DNA of 64,000 nucleotides from Hymenobacter armeniacus (lineage in GTDB: Bacteria; Bacteroidota; Bacteroidia; Cytophagales; Hymenobacteraceae): NCBI RefSeq assembly GCF_014699055.1, contig NZ_JACXAC010000003.1, positions 186,001 through 250,000 on the forward strand, in the 5' to 3' direction. Made by a program: the position numbers and the translations under genes. Each line of letters starts with the position of its first letter. Position 1 is the first letter of the stretch. This document shows, in pieces, positions 1-9,023 of the stretch. The notes below the pieces were generated by a model, which was not told the origin of the DNA, did not search any database, and saw nothing but the letters and a program-made list of their open reading frames with translations.

Positions 1-1
1 C

Positions 2-1231
2 CTGATTGCGCGCTCCCAGGAAGCCAAGGACCTGGGGCTGAAGATGGGCGAGCCCTATCATTTGGTGAAGCCGCTGCTGGAGCAGCACCGAGTGAAGGTG
101 TTTTCGTCGAACTACGGCCTGTACGGCGACATGAGCCGCCGCGTGGTGCAGGTGCTGAGCAGCTTCACCTCGGAGGTAGAAGTGTATTCCATCGACGAAG
201 CCTTCTTGAATTTCAGCGGCCTAAAGTGGTTGACAAAAGGAGAGGACTTATTGCGATACGGGCAGCGGGTGAGGCAAACGGTGTTGCGCGATACCAGCAT
301 CCCCACCTGCGTGGGCATCGCGCCCACCAAAACCCTGGCCAAGCTGGCTAACCGCCGCGCCCGCCTGCACGGCACCAACGGCGTGCTGCTGCTGGAAACC
401 CCCGCCCAATGGGAGGCGGCCCTGGCCGACGTGTCGGTGGATACCATTTGGGGAGTGGGCCGGCGCTACGCCCGCAAGCTGCTGGATATGGGCATCGACA
501 CCGGGCTGAGGCTGGCCAACATGCCTGAGCACTGGCTGCGCCGGCACATGGGCGGCGTGGTGGGCCAGCGCTTGTGGCGGGAGCTGCACGGCCAGCCCTG
601 CCTGGAGTGGAACCCGGCCGAGTGGGACGACGAAGACCAGCTGCACCCTGCCCACGCCAGCCGCCGCAGCGTGACGTGCACCCGCTCTTTTGGCCGGCCC
701 CAGCACGACGCCGCCGCGCTGAGCGAAGCCGTGGCCACCTTCACGGCCAAGGCCGCCGAGAAGCTGCGGCGGCACGGCGTGGCCGCCCATCTGGTGACCG
801 TGATACTGGGCACCGACCGGTTTGCGCCCGGCACCGAGCCCAAGACGCACACGGCCGTGGTGAGCCTGTCGGCCAGCTCCAGCGACACCACGCGGCTGGC
901 TCAGGCGGCCCTGCTGGGCCTGCAGCGGCTGCGCCGCCCCGGCACCGCCTACAGCCGCGCCGGCGTGCTCTTCAGCGGCCTGGAGCCGGAAGGGCAGGGG
1001 CAGCTGGGGCTGTTTTCGGCCCCGGCCGCCAACCAGCAGCGCAGCCAACAGCTGATGCAGACGCTGGACGGCCTGAACGCCCGCTTTGGCCGGCAGCTGG
1101 TGCGGCTGGCGGCGCAGGGCACGGCCAGGAATGCGGCCGGCCAGGTGCAGCCGCCGGCGTGGGCGGGCCGGTCGGCCCACCGCTCGCCGCTGTACACCAC
1201 GGGCTGGAACGAGCTGTGGGAAGTGCGCTGA
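2..1231 (+). CDS. umuC: Y-family DNA polymerase V catalytic subunit UmuC (5' truncated by window edge)
   Basis: This is a translesion DNA polymerase of the SOS response, which extends past lesions as part of the UmuD'2C complex. The reading frame is open from base 2, and the residues before the first ATG at 44 (LIARSQEAKDLGLK) match the UmuC N-terminal region, so the true start lies outside the window. Visible marks are the catalytic motif SIDEAFLNF near the start, a palm/thumb region with VGIAPTKTLAKLANRRA, and a C-terminal DUF4113-like tail with SPLYTTGWNELW. About 409 residues are present, against roughly 420 for full-length UmuC. A umuD gene probably lies just upstream. An intrinsic terminator follows. 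Confidence 0.93.
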   Translation: MIARSQEAKDLGLKMGEPYHLVKPLLEQHRVKVFSSNYGLYGDMSRRVVQVLSSFTSEVEVYSIDEAFLNFSGLKWLTKGEDLLRYGQRVRQTVLRDTSIPTCVGIAPTKTLAKLANRRARLHGTNGVLLLETPAQWEAALADVSVDTIWGVGRRYARKLLDMGIDTGLRLANMPEHWLRRHMGGVVGQRLWRELHGQPCLEWNPAEWDDEDQLHPAHASRRSVTCTRSFGRPQHDAAALSEAVATFTAKAAEKLRRHGVAAHLVTVILGTDRFAPGTEPKTHTAVVSLSASSSDTTRLAQAALLGLQRLRRPGTAYSRAGVLFSGLEPEGQGQLGLFSAPAANQQRSQQLMQTLDGLNARFGRQLVRLAAQGTARNAAGQVQPPAWAGRSAHRSPLYTTGWNELWEVR

Positions 1232-1288
1232 GCGGGCCCCACGGCCCCGGGGCGCAACCCTGACGCGGGGGGCGCGTACGTTTTCGGG

Positions 1289-1316
1289 GCCCGGCAGGCA
1301 ACTGCCGGGCTTTTTT
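1289..1316 (+). terminator. Intrinsic terminator after umuC
   Basis: A perfect 9-bp stem (GCCCGGCAG / CTGCCGGGC) with a GCAA loop is followed by six T. It lies 58 bases after the umuC stop and 48 bases before the next start codon. Confidence 0.85.
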
Positions 1317-1363
1317 GTGGCTGCCGCAGTGGCGTGCCGCCCAGCATCTTTCGTTCGATTGCC

Positions 1364-3169
1364 ATGTCTGCTTCCCTTCCGACTTCCGCCGCCAAGCACA
1401 CCTACGATTTGGGCCTGATTGGCAACTGCGCTTTCCTGGGCCTGATTAAAATGGACACCTCGGTGGCCTGGCTGTGCTGGCCGCGCTTCGACAGCAGCTT
1501 CGTGTTTGGCAGCCTGCTCGATACCAAAAAAGGCGGCGAATACAGCGTGAAGCCGGCCGCGGGTACTTTTGAATCGACCCAGTATTACCTGGAAAACACC
1601 AATGTGCTACGCACCGAAATCGACGCCGAAGGCGGCCGCTACCGCGTCACGGATTTTGCGCCGCGCTTTGCCCAGTACGACCGGTACTACAAGCCGCTGA
1701 TGTTCATCCGGAAGCTGGAGCCGCTGGCCGGGTCGCCCCGTGTGCGGGTGGTGTGCGACCCCGTGGGCGAGTACGGCCAGAAGCAACTCGACCGCCGCCG
1801 CAGCTCCAACCACATTGCCTACCTGGGCCTGGAAGAAGAAATTCGCCTCACTACCAACATCCCGCTCACCTACATCCTGGAGGGCGAAGACTTTGCCCTC
1901 AACGAGACCAAGTACCTCGTGCTCACCTACGGCGCGCCGCTGGAAGCCCCACTGGAAAGCACGGTGGAGCAGTTTCTGCGCAGCACCGTGGACTACTGGC
2001 GCAAGTGGGTGAAAAGCACCAGCATTGGCGACTTTTTTCAGGCGCAGGTCATCCGTTCGGCCTTGGCCCTGAAGGTGCACCAGTACGAAGACACGGGCGC
2101 CATCATCGCGGCCAGCACCACCAGCCTGCCCGAAGCGCCCGGCAGCACCCGCAACTGGGACTACCGCTACTGCTGGATGCGCGACACCTACTACATCCTC
2201 ACGGCCTTTAACAACATCGGCCATTTTGAGGAGATGGAGCGGTATTTCCACTACATCGCCAACATCTCGACCAAAATCAGGGGCAAGTACCAGCCGCTCT
2301 ACGGCATCAGCGGGGCGTCGGAGCTGGTGGAGCAGGAGCTGGACCTGGAAGGCTACCTGGGCAACCAGCCGGTCCGCATCGGCAACGACGCCTATACGCA
2401 CATCCAGAACGACGTGTACGGGCAGGTACTGGTGGCCCTGCTGCCGCTCTACGTCGACCAGCGCTTTGTGAACCCCGAGCGCGGCGCCCCCGAAAAACTG
2501 GTGTACGAGGCCCTGAACTTCATCGAAAGCACCATGGACCTGCCCGACGCCGGCCTGTGGGAGTTTCGGCACATTGCGCAGTTTCACTGCTACACCTACC
2601 TGTTTCACTGGGCGGGCTGCCACGCCGCCGGCCACGTGGCCCGCAAGCTGGGCAACGCCGAAATGGAAGCCCGCGCCGAGCGCCTGCTGGCCGAAGCCAC
2701 CCGCCGCATCGAAGCCTGCCTCGACGAAAAGCGCGGCGTGTACACCAACGCCATCGGCTCGCCGCACCTCGACGCCAGCACCCTGCAGCTCATTCTGATG
2801 GGCTACCTCGACCCGGCTTCCGAGCTGGCCCGCACCCACCTGGCGGCCTTAGAAAAGGAGCTGAAGACGCCCGAAGGCCTGTTTTACCGCTACCGCCACC
2901 CCGACGATTTCGGCACGCCCGAAACCACTTTCCTCATTTGCTCCTTCTGGTACGTGGAGGCCCTGGCCTGCGTGGGCCGCGTCGACGACGCCATTCGGGA
3001 GTTCGAAAAGCTCACGCGCTACACCAACCACCTCGGCCTACTCAGCGAGGACGTAGACGCCAAAACCGGCTCGCAGTGGGGCAACTTCCCGCAGGCTTAC
3101 AGCCACGTGGGCTTGATGAACGCCGCCTACCGCATTTCCAAGAAGCTGGACAAGCCCAGCTTCGTGTAG
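1364..3169 (+). CDS. Glycoside hydrolase family 15 protein (glucoamylase/trehalase-like)
   Basis: This is predicted to release glucose from alpha-glucosides by inversion in an (alpha/alpha)6-barrel. The protein has 601 residues, normal for bacterial GH15. The N-terminal GLIGNCAFLGLIKMDTSVAWLC is the beta-sandwich start typical of intracellular GH15 proteins, and WDYRYCWMRD at about residues 265-274 is the family active-site signature. There is no signal peptide, so it is probably cytoplasmic. I chose ATG 1364; a GTG at 1334 would add ten residues. It stands alone between a terminator and a convergent protease gene. Trehalase and glucoamylase activities cannot be separated from sequence alone. 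Confidence 0.88.
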   Translation: MSASLPTSAAKHTYDLGLIGNCAFLGLIKMDTSVAWLCWPRFDSSFVFGSLLDTKKGGEYSVKPAAGTFESTQYYLENTNVLRTEIDAEGGRYRVTDFAPRFAQYDRYYKPLMFIRKLEPLAGSPRVRVVCDPVGEYGQKQLDRRRSSNHIAYLGLEEEIRLTTNIPLTYILEGEDFALNETKYLVLTYGAPLEAPLESTVEQFLRSTVDYWRKWVKSTSIGDFFQAQVIRSALALKVHQYEDTGAIIAASTTSLPEAPGSTRNWDYRYCWMRDTYYILTAFNNIGHFEEMERYFHYIANISTKIRGKYQPLYGISGASELVEQELDLEGYLGNQPVRIGNDAYTHIQNDVYGQVLVALLPLYVDQRFVNPERGAPEKLVYEALNFIESTMDLPDAGLWEFRHIAQFHCYTYLFHWAGCHAAGHVARKLGNAEMEARAERLLAEATRRIEACLDEKRGVYTNAIGSPHLDASTLQLILMGYLDPASELARTHLAALEKELKTPEGLFYRYRHPDDFGTPETTFLICSFWYVEALACVGRVDDAIREFEKLTRYTNHLGLLSEDVDAKTGSQWGNFPQAYSHVGLMNAAYRISKKLDKPSFV

Positions 3170-3287
3170 TCGGCGGGCCGTCCGGCCGGCTGGAAGGCGT
3201 CAGCGCGCTGGCCGGACGGTGCCGCACCGCGACCGGAAAAGGTTGGGCATCCAAAGCCTTGGCGTCGCTTCGCGATGGGCCGCAAGG

Positions 3288-6107
3288 CTATTGCACCACC
3301 ACGGCCTTGGTCAGCACCGTGCCGGGGCCTTGCACCCGTAGGATGTAAAGGCCAGGCGCCAACGGTGCGAGGTTCAGGTTCAGGATGCCACCGCTCGCTG
3401 CCCCGGACAGCACCACTTGGCCCAGCGCGTTGAGTACCTGCACGCCCGCACCGGCCAGCGGAGCCGGCAGTTCCACGCGCAAGAGGCCCGTGGTGGGGTT
3501 AGGATACACCTCAAATCCGGCCGTGGTCGCCGCGGCCCGCGCGGGCAGCAGGGTGGCGTAGGCCTGCGCCGCGGCGTCGGCGCTGGTTTGCAGCTGGGCC
3601 AGGGTGGGGGCCACCAGCAGCGCAAAGGTCACGGTGGTGGAGTCGCCGGGCGCGAGCCGGGCCAGGCGCATGCCCACTACCTGCGACACGTCGGCGCCGC
3701 CGGGCAGGCCGGCGGTGCGCTGCGCCCGGGCCGTGCCGCTGCTCAGGGTCAGGAATTTTTCGGCCGGCGAAAACCCGTCGGCCAGGCGCACGGCCGCCCC
3801 CACCGGGGCGCCGTTGTTGATGGAGTACACCGCCGGCGTGCCGCCCCGCAGCAGGCGCAGGCCGGCGTAGACGGCCGGGCCCATCTGGGGCGTGGTGGTG
3901 CCCAGCACGTAGCAGTAGCCCAGGGCGCGGGTGCTGTCCCAGGCGGCGGCGTTGTGGGCCGCGCCGTCGGAATTGGGCAGGTCCCAATCGGCGAAGAGGC
4001 CCGCATACAGCGGCTTAAGGGTGTCGGGGGTGATGTTTTTGAGGGAGTATTCCAGCAGCACGAAGTCGCGGCGGCCGGCCGTGGCCCAGGCGTAGGCCCG
4101 CTGGCGCACGGCCACGCCCACGCTGCGCACCCGCGGCCCGGCGCCGGGAATGGTGTCGCGAAAGGCTGCCCGGGCTTCCTGGTCGGCGCGCGGGCCGGGC
4201 TGCTGGCGGGTGGCCTGCGCCAGGCTGAAAAACGACTGCCGCGCCTGCCCGCCGCTGGTGCGCAGGCGGTCCGACACGCGGGTGGGGCTGGTGGCCAGCA
4301 GCAGGCCGCCCTCGCTCAGCACGTTGCTGCTGCCGCGGTAGCTCAGGCCCGTGCCGATGGTGCCGGCCAGGTTGTCGTAGCCCAGGTTGCCGCGGCTGGT
4401 GAGGGCCAGGGCCAGGTCGTTGGCGTTCAGCACCACGTAGTCGGGGTTGAGCTGCAGGTCCACGTACTGGTCGTACTGGAAGCCCCCGGCGGCCGTGAGG
4501 CGGTAGCGCAGCGTGGCCGTGGTGTTGAGCGGAATGCCGCTGGCGGCCACGGCCAGCCGGAAGGGCGCGGCGGCGTTGGTGGCGCGGCCCAGCGTGGCCA
4601 GGCTGCCCACCGCAAAGCTGCCCTGCCGCACCGTGACGTAGGGCGAGAGCGAGGTGAGCGTGACCGTGAGGCCGGCCACCGGCTGCAGCAGGTTTTGCAC
4701 GTCGGCCGTCAGGCGCAGGGTGTCGCCGGGTGCGTAGGCGGCACGGGCCGGCGCAAACGTGCTGCTCACCACCCGCGCTTCCTGCAGGTTGGCGCGCGTG
4801 AGGGCCTTCAGCACATTCAGGCGGCCCGTGCCGAGGCGGCCGGCCCAGGCCGCGTTCACGGGCAGGGCGTCGATGTTGTCGGTGGTTTGGCGCAGGCGGG
4901 CCATCACCTGGGCCGCGGTGTATTGTGGAAACACCTTGCGCACCAGCAGGGCCGCGGCCGCCGTGAGGGGCGCGGCAAACGAGGTGCCGCCCACGGCGCC
5001 GTAGTCGTGGTCCTGGGCGCCGTAGGTGGTCACGATGCTCAGCCCCGGCGCCACCATGTCGACGCGGCGATTGAAGGTGGCGCCGGGGCTTTTCTGGTCG
5101 GTGTTCTGCACGCCGCTCACCGACAGCACGTGGTCGTAGGAAGCGGGGTAAAACAGCACGTCGGTATTGGAGTTGCCGGCGGCGGCCACCACCACGGCGT
5201 CGCGGTTCACGGCGGCGTAGGTGATGGCGTCCTGCTCGAAGCGCGAGTAGCCGCCGATGGCGCCCCAGCTCATGTTGATGACCTGGCAGCCGTGGTCGGC
5301 GGCGTACACAATGGCTTCGTAGCCCCCAAACGTGCCCGTGGGCGTGTTGGGGTAAATGTTCAGGGGCATGAACTTGCACAGGTTGCCCAGGCCGGCCAGG
5401 CCCAGGCCGTTGCCCACGCGGGCCGCCGCCACGCCCGCCACCTGCGTGCCGTGGTAGATGGCCGGGTCGAAGCCCGAGTCGTTGTCGTTGTTGGCAAAAT
5501 CCCAGCCCGTGAAATTGTCCACGAAGCCGTCGTTGTCGTCGTCGAGGCCGTTGATGGGGTCGGCGTAGTTGTGCTTCACCTGCTGGCGCAGGTCTTCGTG
5601 GGTGAGGCGCATGCCGCCGTCGGTGATGGCGATGACCAAACTGGTGTCGCCGCGGGTCACGTCCCAGGCGCGGTAGGCCTGAATCTGCTTGAGGTAAAAC
5701 TGGCTGTTGGTGATATCGGTCAGCGTCGAATCGGCCAGCGGGTCGTTGGGCTGGTACAGCGGCGCCCGCACGTAGAGCGGCTCCACGTACTCCACGGCGC
5801 CGGTGGCCAGCAGCGCGGCCCGCGCCTTGCCCAGCGCCAGTCCGGCCGGCACCTGAAACTGGTAGATGCCGCGCAAATCCACGCTGCCCGGGCGCTCGGC
5901 GCTCGGCGCCTGGGCGTGCGGGAATTTCTGTTGCAGCCCGGCCGCGCCCAGCCGGCTCAGCGCTGCCTCCAGCTGGGCCGGGGCGTGGCCGGGGCGCAGC
6001 TTCAGCACCAGGCGGCCGGGGATGGTGGGCGGCGCGGTCTGGGCCCAGCCCGGCACCGCCAGTCCAATTGCAACCAGGAATAAGAACAGGCGTAACGCGT
6101 TTTTCAT
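3288..6107 (-). CDS. Secreted S8 subtilisin-like serine protease with T9SS sorting domain
   Basis: This is an extracellular or surface protease of 939 residues. A signal peptide (residues 1-23, ending WAQ) is followed by a propeptide-like region and a subtilase domain with the triad Asp163 (ITDGG), His219 (YHGTQVAG) and Ser376 (GGTSFAAP), plus oxyanion Asn312 (AAGN). A middle region of beta-rich sequence follows, and the last 80 or so residues (FEVYPNPTTG ... KAVVVQ) are a type A T9SS sorting domain that directs outer-membrane export and anchoring. The DDDNDGFVDN segment looks calcium-binding. A TATCTTTA -7-like element on the minus strand lies at 6138-6145, about 30 bases before the start. 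The gene is monocistronic. Confidence 0.94.
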   Translation of the reverse strand: MKNALRLFLFLVAIGLAVPGWAQTAPPTIPGRLVLKLRPGHAPAQLEAALSRLGAAGLQQKFPHAQAPSAERPGSVDLRGIYQFQVPAGLALGKARAALLATGAVEYVEPLYVRAPLYQPNDPLADSTLTDITNSQFYLKQIQAYRAWDVTRGDTSLVIAITDGGMRLTHEDLRQQVKHNYADPINGLDDDNDGFVDNFTGWDFANNDNDSGFDPAIYHGTQVAGVAAARVGNGLGLAGLGNLCKFMPLNIYPNTPTGTFGGYEAIVYAADHGCQVINMSWGAIGGYSRFEQDAITYAAVNRDAVVVAAAGNSNTDVLFYPASYDHVLSVSGVQNTDQKSPGATFNRRVDMVAPGLSIVTTYGAQDHDYGAVGGTSFAAPLTAAAALLVRKVFPQYTAAQVMARLRQTTDNIDALPVNAAWAGRLGTGRLNVLKALTRANLQEARVVSSTFAPARAAYAPGDTLRLTADVQNLLQPVAGLTVTLTSLSPYVTVRQGSFAVGSLATLGRATNAAAPFRLAVAASGIPLNTTATLRYRLTAAGGFQYDQYVDLQLNPDYVVLNANDLALALTSRGNLGYDNLAGTIGTGLSYRGSSNVLSEGGLLLATSPTRVSDRLRTSGGQARQSFFSLAQATRQQPGPRADQEARAAFRDTIPGAGPRVRSVGVAVRQRAYAWATAGRRDFVLLEYSLKNITPDTLKPLYAGLFADWDLPNSDGAAHNAAAWDSTRALGYCYVLGTTTPQMGPAVYAGLRLLRGGTPAVYSINNGAPVGAAVRLADGFSPAEKFLTLSSGTARAQRTAGLPGGADVSQVVGMRLARLAPGDSTTVTFALLVAPTLAQLQTSADAAAQAYATLLPARAAATTAGFEVYPNPTTGLLRVELPAPLAGAGVQVLNALGQVVLSGAASGGILNLNLAPLAPGLYILRVQGPGTVLTKAVVVQ

Positions 6108-6235
6108 CAGGCAGAAGCGTAAAGGATATAGCAGAAGTAAAGATACCTTTTACGCAGCCCAAGCCCGCTTGGCTTGCGCCGCCGGGCCAATTATTTCTCG
6201 CGGCGCAAGCCCTGGCCTGTGGCCGGCCCGGGCGC

Positions 6236-6267
6236 AAAAAAAAGCCCCGCTTCGGCAGAAGCGGGGC
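6236..6267 (-). terminator. Intrinsic terminator for the 6274-6543 gene
   Basis: Read on the minus strand, a 10-bp stem GCCCCGCTTC / GAAGCGGGGC with a short loop is followed by eight T. It lies immediately after the stop codon of the small minus-strand gene. Confidence 0.85.
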
Positions 6268-6273
6268 CTGGGC

Positions 6274-6543
6274 TTAGCGGGCCGGCTTGAGGCGGTTGCC
6301 CTTGCTGTATTTGAAGGGCTTGGGCGCTTTCACGGTTTTGGAGCGCTCCAGGCTGCGCGGGTTCAGGTCGATGACCGGGCGGATGTTGTTTTCGGGCCGG
6401 AAGTGGGTTTTGGCCGTTTTGCCACGGCTGCTTTCCGAGCCGTGGGAGAACGCGCGCTTGGCCTTCATTTTGGGCTTGTGTTGGGCCTGGGCAGTGCCCG
6501 CCGCGCAACCAAGCAGGAGCAGGAGGATGACTAACTGTTTCAT
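6274..6543 (-). CDS. Small basic secreted hypothetical protein
   Basis: This 89-residue protein has a clear signal peptide (MKQLVILLLLLGCAAGTAQAQ) followed by a Lys/Arg-rich, low-hydrophobicity segment with no domain I recognise. The LLLLLGC stretch could be read as a lipobox, but AQAQ looks like a signal peptidase I site. The gene is followed directly by a strong terminator. The mature part (about 68 residues, many basic) could bind a polyanion, but no function is supported by sequence. Confidence 0.7.
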   Translation of the reverse strand: MKQLVILLLLLGCAAGTAQAQHKPKMKAKRAFSHGSESSRGKTAKTHFRPENNIRPVIDLNPRSLERSKTVKAPKPFKYSKGNRLKPAR

Positions 6544-6618
6544 AACGAGGCGGACAATGCGTAAATGAGAGAAGGAAAAATCGTGGCTGGCCCGGAGGTC
6601 TGGTCCGTGAACGGTGAA

Positions 6619-6906
6619 TTAGAGCAGGTTACGCACGTCGTCGCGCAAGGATTCAATACCGTGCCGAATTTGGGAAAGCAGGCCCGCGTCGGCGCTGTCG
6701 GCCGGCGATTCGCCCAGTTGCTGGGCCAGCAGAGCGCGCTTGGTTTCGAGGGCGTCGGCGTGCTGCTGGTAGGTGTTGGGCGAGCCGGCGGCCGTGGCGT
6801 GGGCGCGGTTGCGCAGGGTCTGGATTTTGGCGTCGAGCTCGTCGAGGGCCTGGCGCAACTCGGCGTCGGACAGCTGCGGCGCGCGGGGGTGGAGGGGAGT
6901 GGACAT
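6619..6906 (-). CDS. Small coiled-coil hypothetical protein
   Basis: This 95-residue protein is rich in Glu, Ala, Leu and Gln in a pattern suggesting helical hairpins (LSDAELRQALDELDAKIQTL and later ETKRALLAQQLGE). I chose the ATG at 6906 because the residues upstream of it are Arg/Gly/Pro-rich and do not look like protein. There is no signal peptide or membrane segment, so it is probably cytoplasmic. I do not recognise a family. It is divergently arranged from the TonB-like gene at 7093. Confidence 0.65.
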   Translation of the reverse strand: MSTPLHPRAPQLSDAELRQALDELDAKIQTLRNRAHATAAGSPNTYQQHADALETKRALLAQQLGESPADSADAGLLSQIRHGIESLRDDVRNLL

Positions 6907-7055
6907 GGCGGAAGGAGAATCAAGCAAGTAAATCGGAGTAGTGTACTGCGTTTGCCGCCGAAAAGATGCCCCGCGCCCCCGCCCACGCCCCCTGGGCCAA
7001 CACAAGCACAACGCAAGCATAACCGCCCGCTCAACCTGGGCCTGAGCCACTCCGG

Positions 7056-7063
7056 TAGTTTTG
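7056..7063 (+). promoter_or_regulatory. Bacteroidota -7 element TAGTTTTG upstream of the TonB-like gene
   Basis: It is a perfect match to TAnnTTTG, 30 bases before the ATG at 7093. No clear TTTG is seen at -33. Confidence 0.5.
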
Positions 7064-7092
7064 CCCCGTCAAGCAATTTCCCGTTTGCGCTC

Positions 7093-7530
7093 ATGCGTCG
7101 CACCCTGATTGTAGCCGGCGGCCTGCTAGCGGCGGGCGCCGGCCCGGCCCGCGCCCAGGCCGTGTTGGCGGCCCCGCCCACAGGCCCGTCGGCCCCTGAA
7201 ACCGTCGCGCCCCCCACCGTGCTGGCCTACGCCGAGCAGATGCCGGCCTTTCCGGGCGGCGAAGAAGCCTTCCGGCGCTACCTCAGCGCCAAAACCCGCT
7301 ACCCGCCCGAAGCCGAGCGGCTCAACCTGTCGGGCACCGTCTACGTGCGGTTTGTGGTCGACGAAGCAGGCCGCATTCGCGACGCGGAAATAGTGAAAGG
7401 CGTCGGGGCAGGCCTCGACGAGGAGGCACTGCGCCTGGTGCGCCTCATGCCCTGGTGGACGCCCGGCCGCCAGCACGGCCAGCCCGTGCGGGTGCAGCGC
7501 ACGCTGCCCATCAGCTTCCGTTTGCGCTAG
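7093..7530 (+). CDS. TonB family protein (TonB C-terminal domain, periplasmic)
   Basis: This 145-residue protein has a signal peptide (ending ARAQA) and a single TonB C-terminal domain. Family signs are MPAFPGGEEAFRRYLSAKTRYPPEA, then LSGTVYVRFVVDEAGRIRDAEIVKGVGAGLDEEALRLVRLM split by a turn, then WTPGRQHGQPV. It lacks the N-terminal membrane anchor and proline-rich spacer of a canonical TonB, so it may be a periplasmic TonB-like adaptor rather than an energy transducer. Start ATG 7093 sits just after a TAGTTTTG -7 element. It lies near a TonB-dependent receptor (9024) but in a separate unit. Confidence 0.82.
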   Translation: MRRTLIVAGGLLAAGAGPARAQAVLAAPPTGPSAPETVAPPTVLAYAEQMPAFPGGEEAFRRYLSAKTRYPPEAERLNLSGTVYVRFVVDEAGRIRDAEIVKGVGAGLDEEALRLVRLMPWWTPGRQHGQPVRVQRTLPISFRLR

Positions 7531-7539
7531 CGCAAGCGC

Positions 7540-8094
7540 CTAGGCCGGCCACTGCCGCGGCAGCCCGGCCTCGCGGGCCAGCGGGGCGGCGCCCGATTGC
7601 CAGAGCGCGGCCAGCACGGCGTTGGCGGCGTCGGCCAGTTCCACGTGGTAGTCTTCGTGCAGGCGGGCGGTTTGTTTCAGGGCCTCGTGGGTGCGCTTGG
7701 TGAGGTGCTGCAGCAGGGGCTGGGTGGGGCCGTGCAGGCGGGCCGTCACCTCGGCCTGGTGCCGAAACACGTTGGCCAGCAGGCGCCAGCTCAGCTCCAC
7801 TTCGCCAAAGGCGTCGTCGGTGATTTTGGCGTGGTAAGCCAGCCGGGCCTGCAGCTGCCGCAGTATCACGAGCAGGTCGTTGGGCGTTTGGTGATAGCCC
7901 CGCACGGGGTCGTCGACCTGGGCGCGTAGCACAGCGCGGCGGGTTTCCAGCGCATCGGGCCCTTCGAGCAGGCGGAAGGCCAATTGCTCGGTCAGGACGG
8001 GGTCGAGGGCCACGAGGCGGGCCAGGAGCTGGTCTTTTTCTCGCTCTGGCAGGTTGAAAAGGGCGCGGCGCAGGTCGGGTGGGAGGGCGGGCAT
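7540..8094 (-). CDS. Conserved hypothetical helical protein
   Basis: This 184-residue soluble protein is strongly alpha-helical and rich in Leu, Arg and Glu. The beginning (MPALPPDLRRALFNLPEREKD) fits a natural start; the open frame extends further upstream but into the coding region of the next gene, so I chose the ATG at 8094. There is no signal peptide or membrane segment. I do not recognise the family. It lies 32 bases downstream of the 8127-8900 gene on the same strand, so the two may be cotranscribed. Confidence 0.65.
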   Translation of the reverse strand: MPALPPDLRRALFNLPEREKDQLLARLVALDPVLTEQLAFRLLEGPDALETRRAVLRAQVDDPVRGYHQTPNDLLVILRQLQARLAYHAKITDDAFGEVELSWRLLANVFRHQAEVTARLHGPTQPLLQHLTKRTHEALKQTARLHEDYHVELADAANAVLAALWQSGAAPLAREAGLPRQWPA

Positions 8095-8126
8095 GGAGCA
8101 AAAATACCGCGAGAAGCAGCGGTGGG

Positions 8127-8900
8127 TTACGGTCGCCACTGCCACGCGGCCCGCCAGAGCGTCAGTGTTGCCATCAGCGCCAGCAGGAGCAGGGGCGATT
8201 CCCATTCCGGAGTGCCCAGCAACTCCCACGGTTCGTTGAACTGCGATGCGTGCAAGGCCCAATTTTCAGTGTTCAAGATGCGGACCCAGAAGGCCGGCGC
8301 GAGTGGCAGGTCTGCGGGCTGTGCTGTCGGTACCTCCCGCGGCATTTCAGGGGGCGGCGTGGGCCCTAACAAAGGGTCGCTCCACTGTTGGCGCCGGAGC
8401 GGTCCATTGAAGGCGTAGAAAGTGGTTTCGGTGCGCGGATGGTACAGGTCGAAGAAATACTTCTTGACATTGTAGCGGTTCATCAGGTCCAGCACCCCAA
8501 TCATCGACGCATAGCGGGCATTGGGTCCGAATCTAACTCGTAGGCCATCGTGCGCAGGAACGGCTTCCCAGACCCGGGCAAGCTCCCGAATGGCGGATTC
8601 CGCTTCGCGTGCCGCCAACGAATCGAGCGCGCCACCCCGCCCAAATTCCACCGTGTGCCATGTGCGGAAGCGCGGCAGCTCAGAATAGCGCATCCGCGGG
8701 CCCATGCCCGGCATTGTGCCCCACAAAAAATCAGAGTTCGACACGGGCGGCATCGTGAGCTGCAGCACAGTATGCAAGGTTAGTTGCGCCCGGTGCGCAC
8801 TCAGCATCACGCAGCCCAGCCACAGCAGCCCCGCCAGCGCCAGCAGGCCCGGCGGCAGCAGCAGCGGGCGGCGGTGGCGGCGGGGCAGGGTGAAGTGCAT
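8127..8900 (-). CDS. Hypothetical membrane protein with a weakly ExbD/TolR-like domain
   Basis: This 257-residue protein has a basic N-terminus (RRHRRP), a transmembrane helix at about residues 12-35, a soluble domain and a second hydrophobic segment near the C-terminus (about 232-250). The part around residues 115-160 (LRVRFGPNARYASMIGVLDL then NRYNVKKYFFDL) recalls the ExbD/TolR fold, where a segment of this kind follows one N-terminal helix. The C-terminal helix is not usual for ExbD. Its closeness to a TonB-like gene and a TonB receptor makes a link possible but unproven. Confidence 0.62.
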   Translation of the reverse strand: MHFTLPRRHRRPLLLPPGLLALAGLLWLGCVMLSAHRAQLTLHTVLQLTMPPVSNSDFLWGTMPGMGPRMRYSELPRFRTWHTVEFGRGGALDSLAAREAESAIRELARVWEAVPAHDGLRVRFGPNARYASMIGVLDLMNRYNVKKYFFDLYHPRTETTFYAFNGPLRRQQWSDPLLGPTPPPEMPREVPTAQPADLPLAPAFWVRILNTENWALHASQFNEPWELLGTPEWESPLLLLALMATLTLWRAAWQWRP

Positions 8901-9023
8901 AAATGGAAAGACAGCGAGTCAGCCCGAAGACCTGGTGCAGTTTGCAACGCCGAAAATGGCGAGAAATGTACGCGCCCGTCCAACATTTACCGTATTCCGC
9001 TGGTCTGTGCCGTTGTCATTCTT

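Noticed and set aside
3417..6083. A long plus-strand open frame (888 codons) opposite the subtilase gene
   Set aside because: Its product is His/Gly/Ala/Val-rich with no domains, while the minus strand has a complete protease with signal peptide, triad and T9SS tail. High GC content makes antisense frames long.
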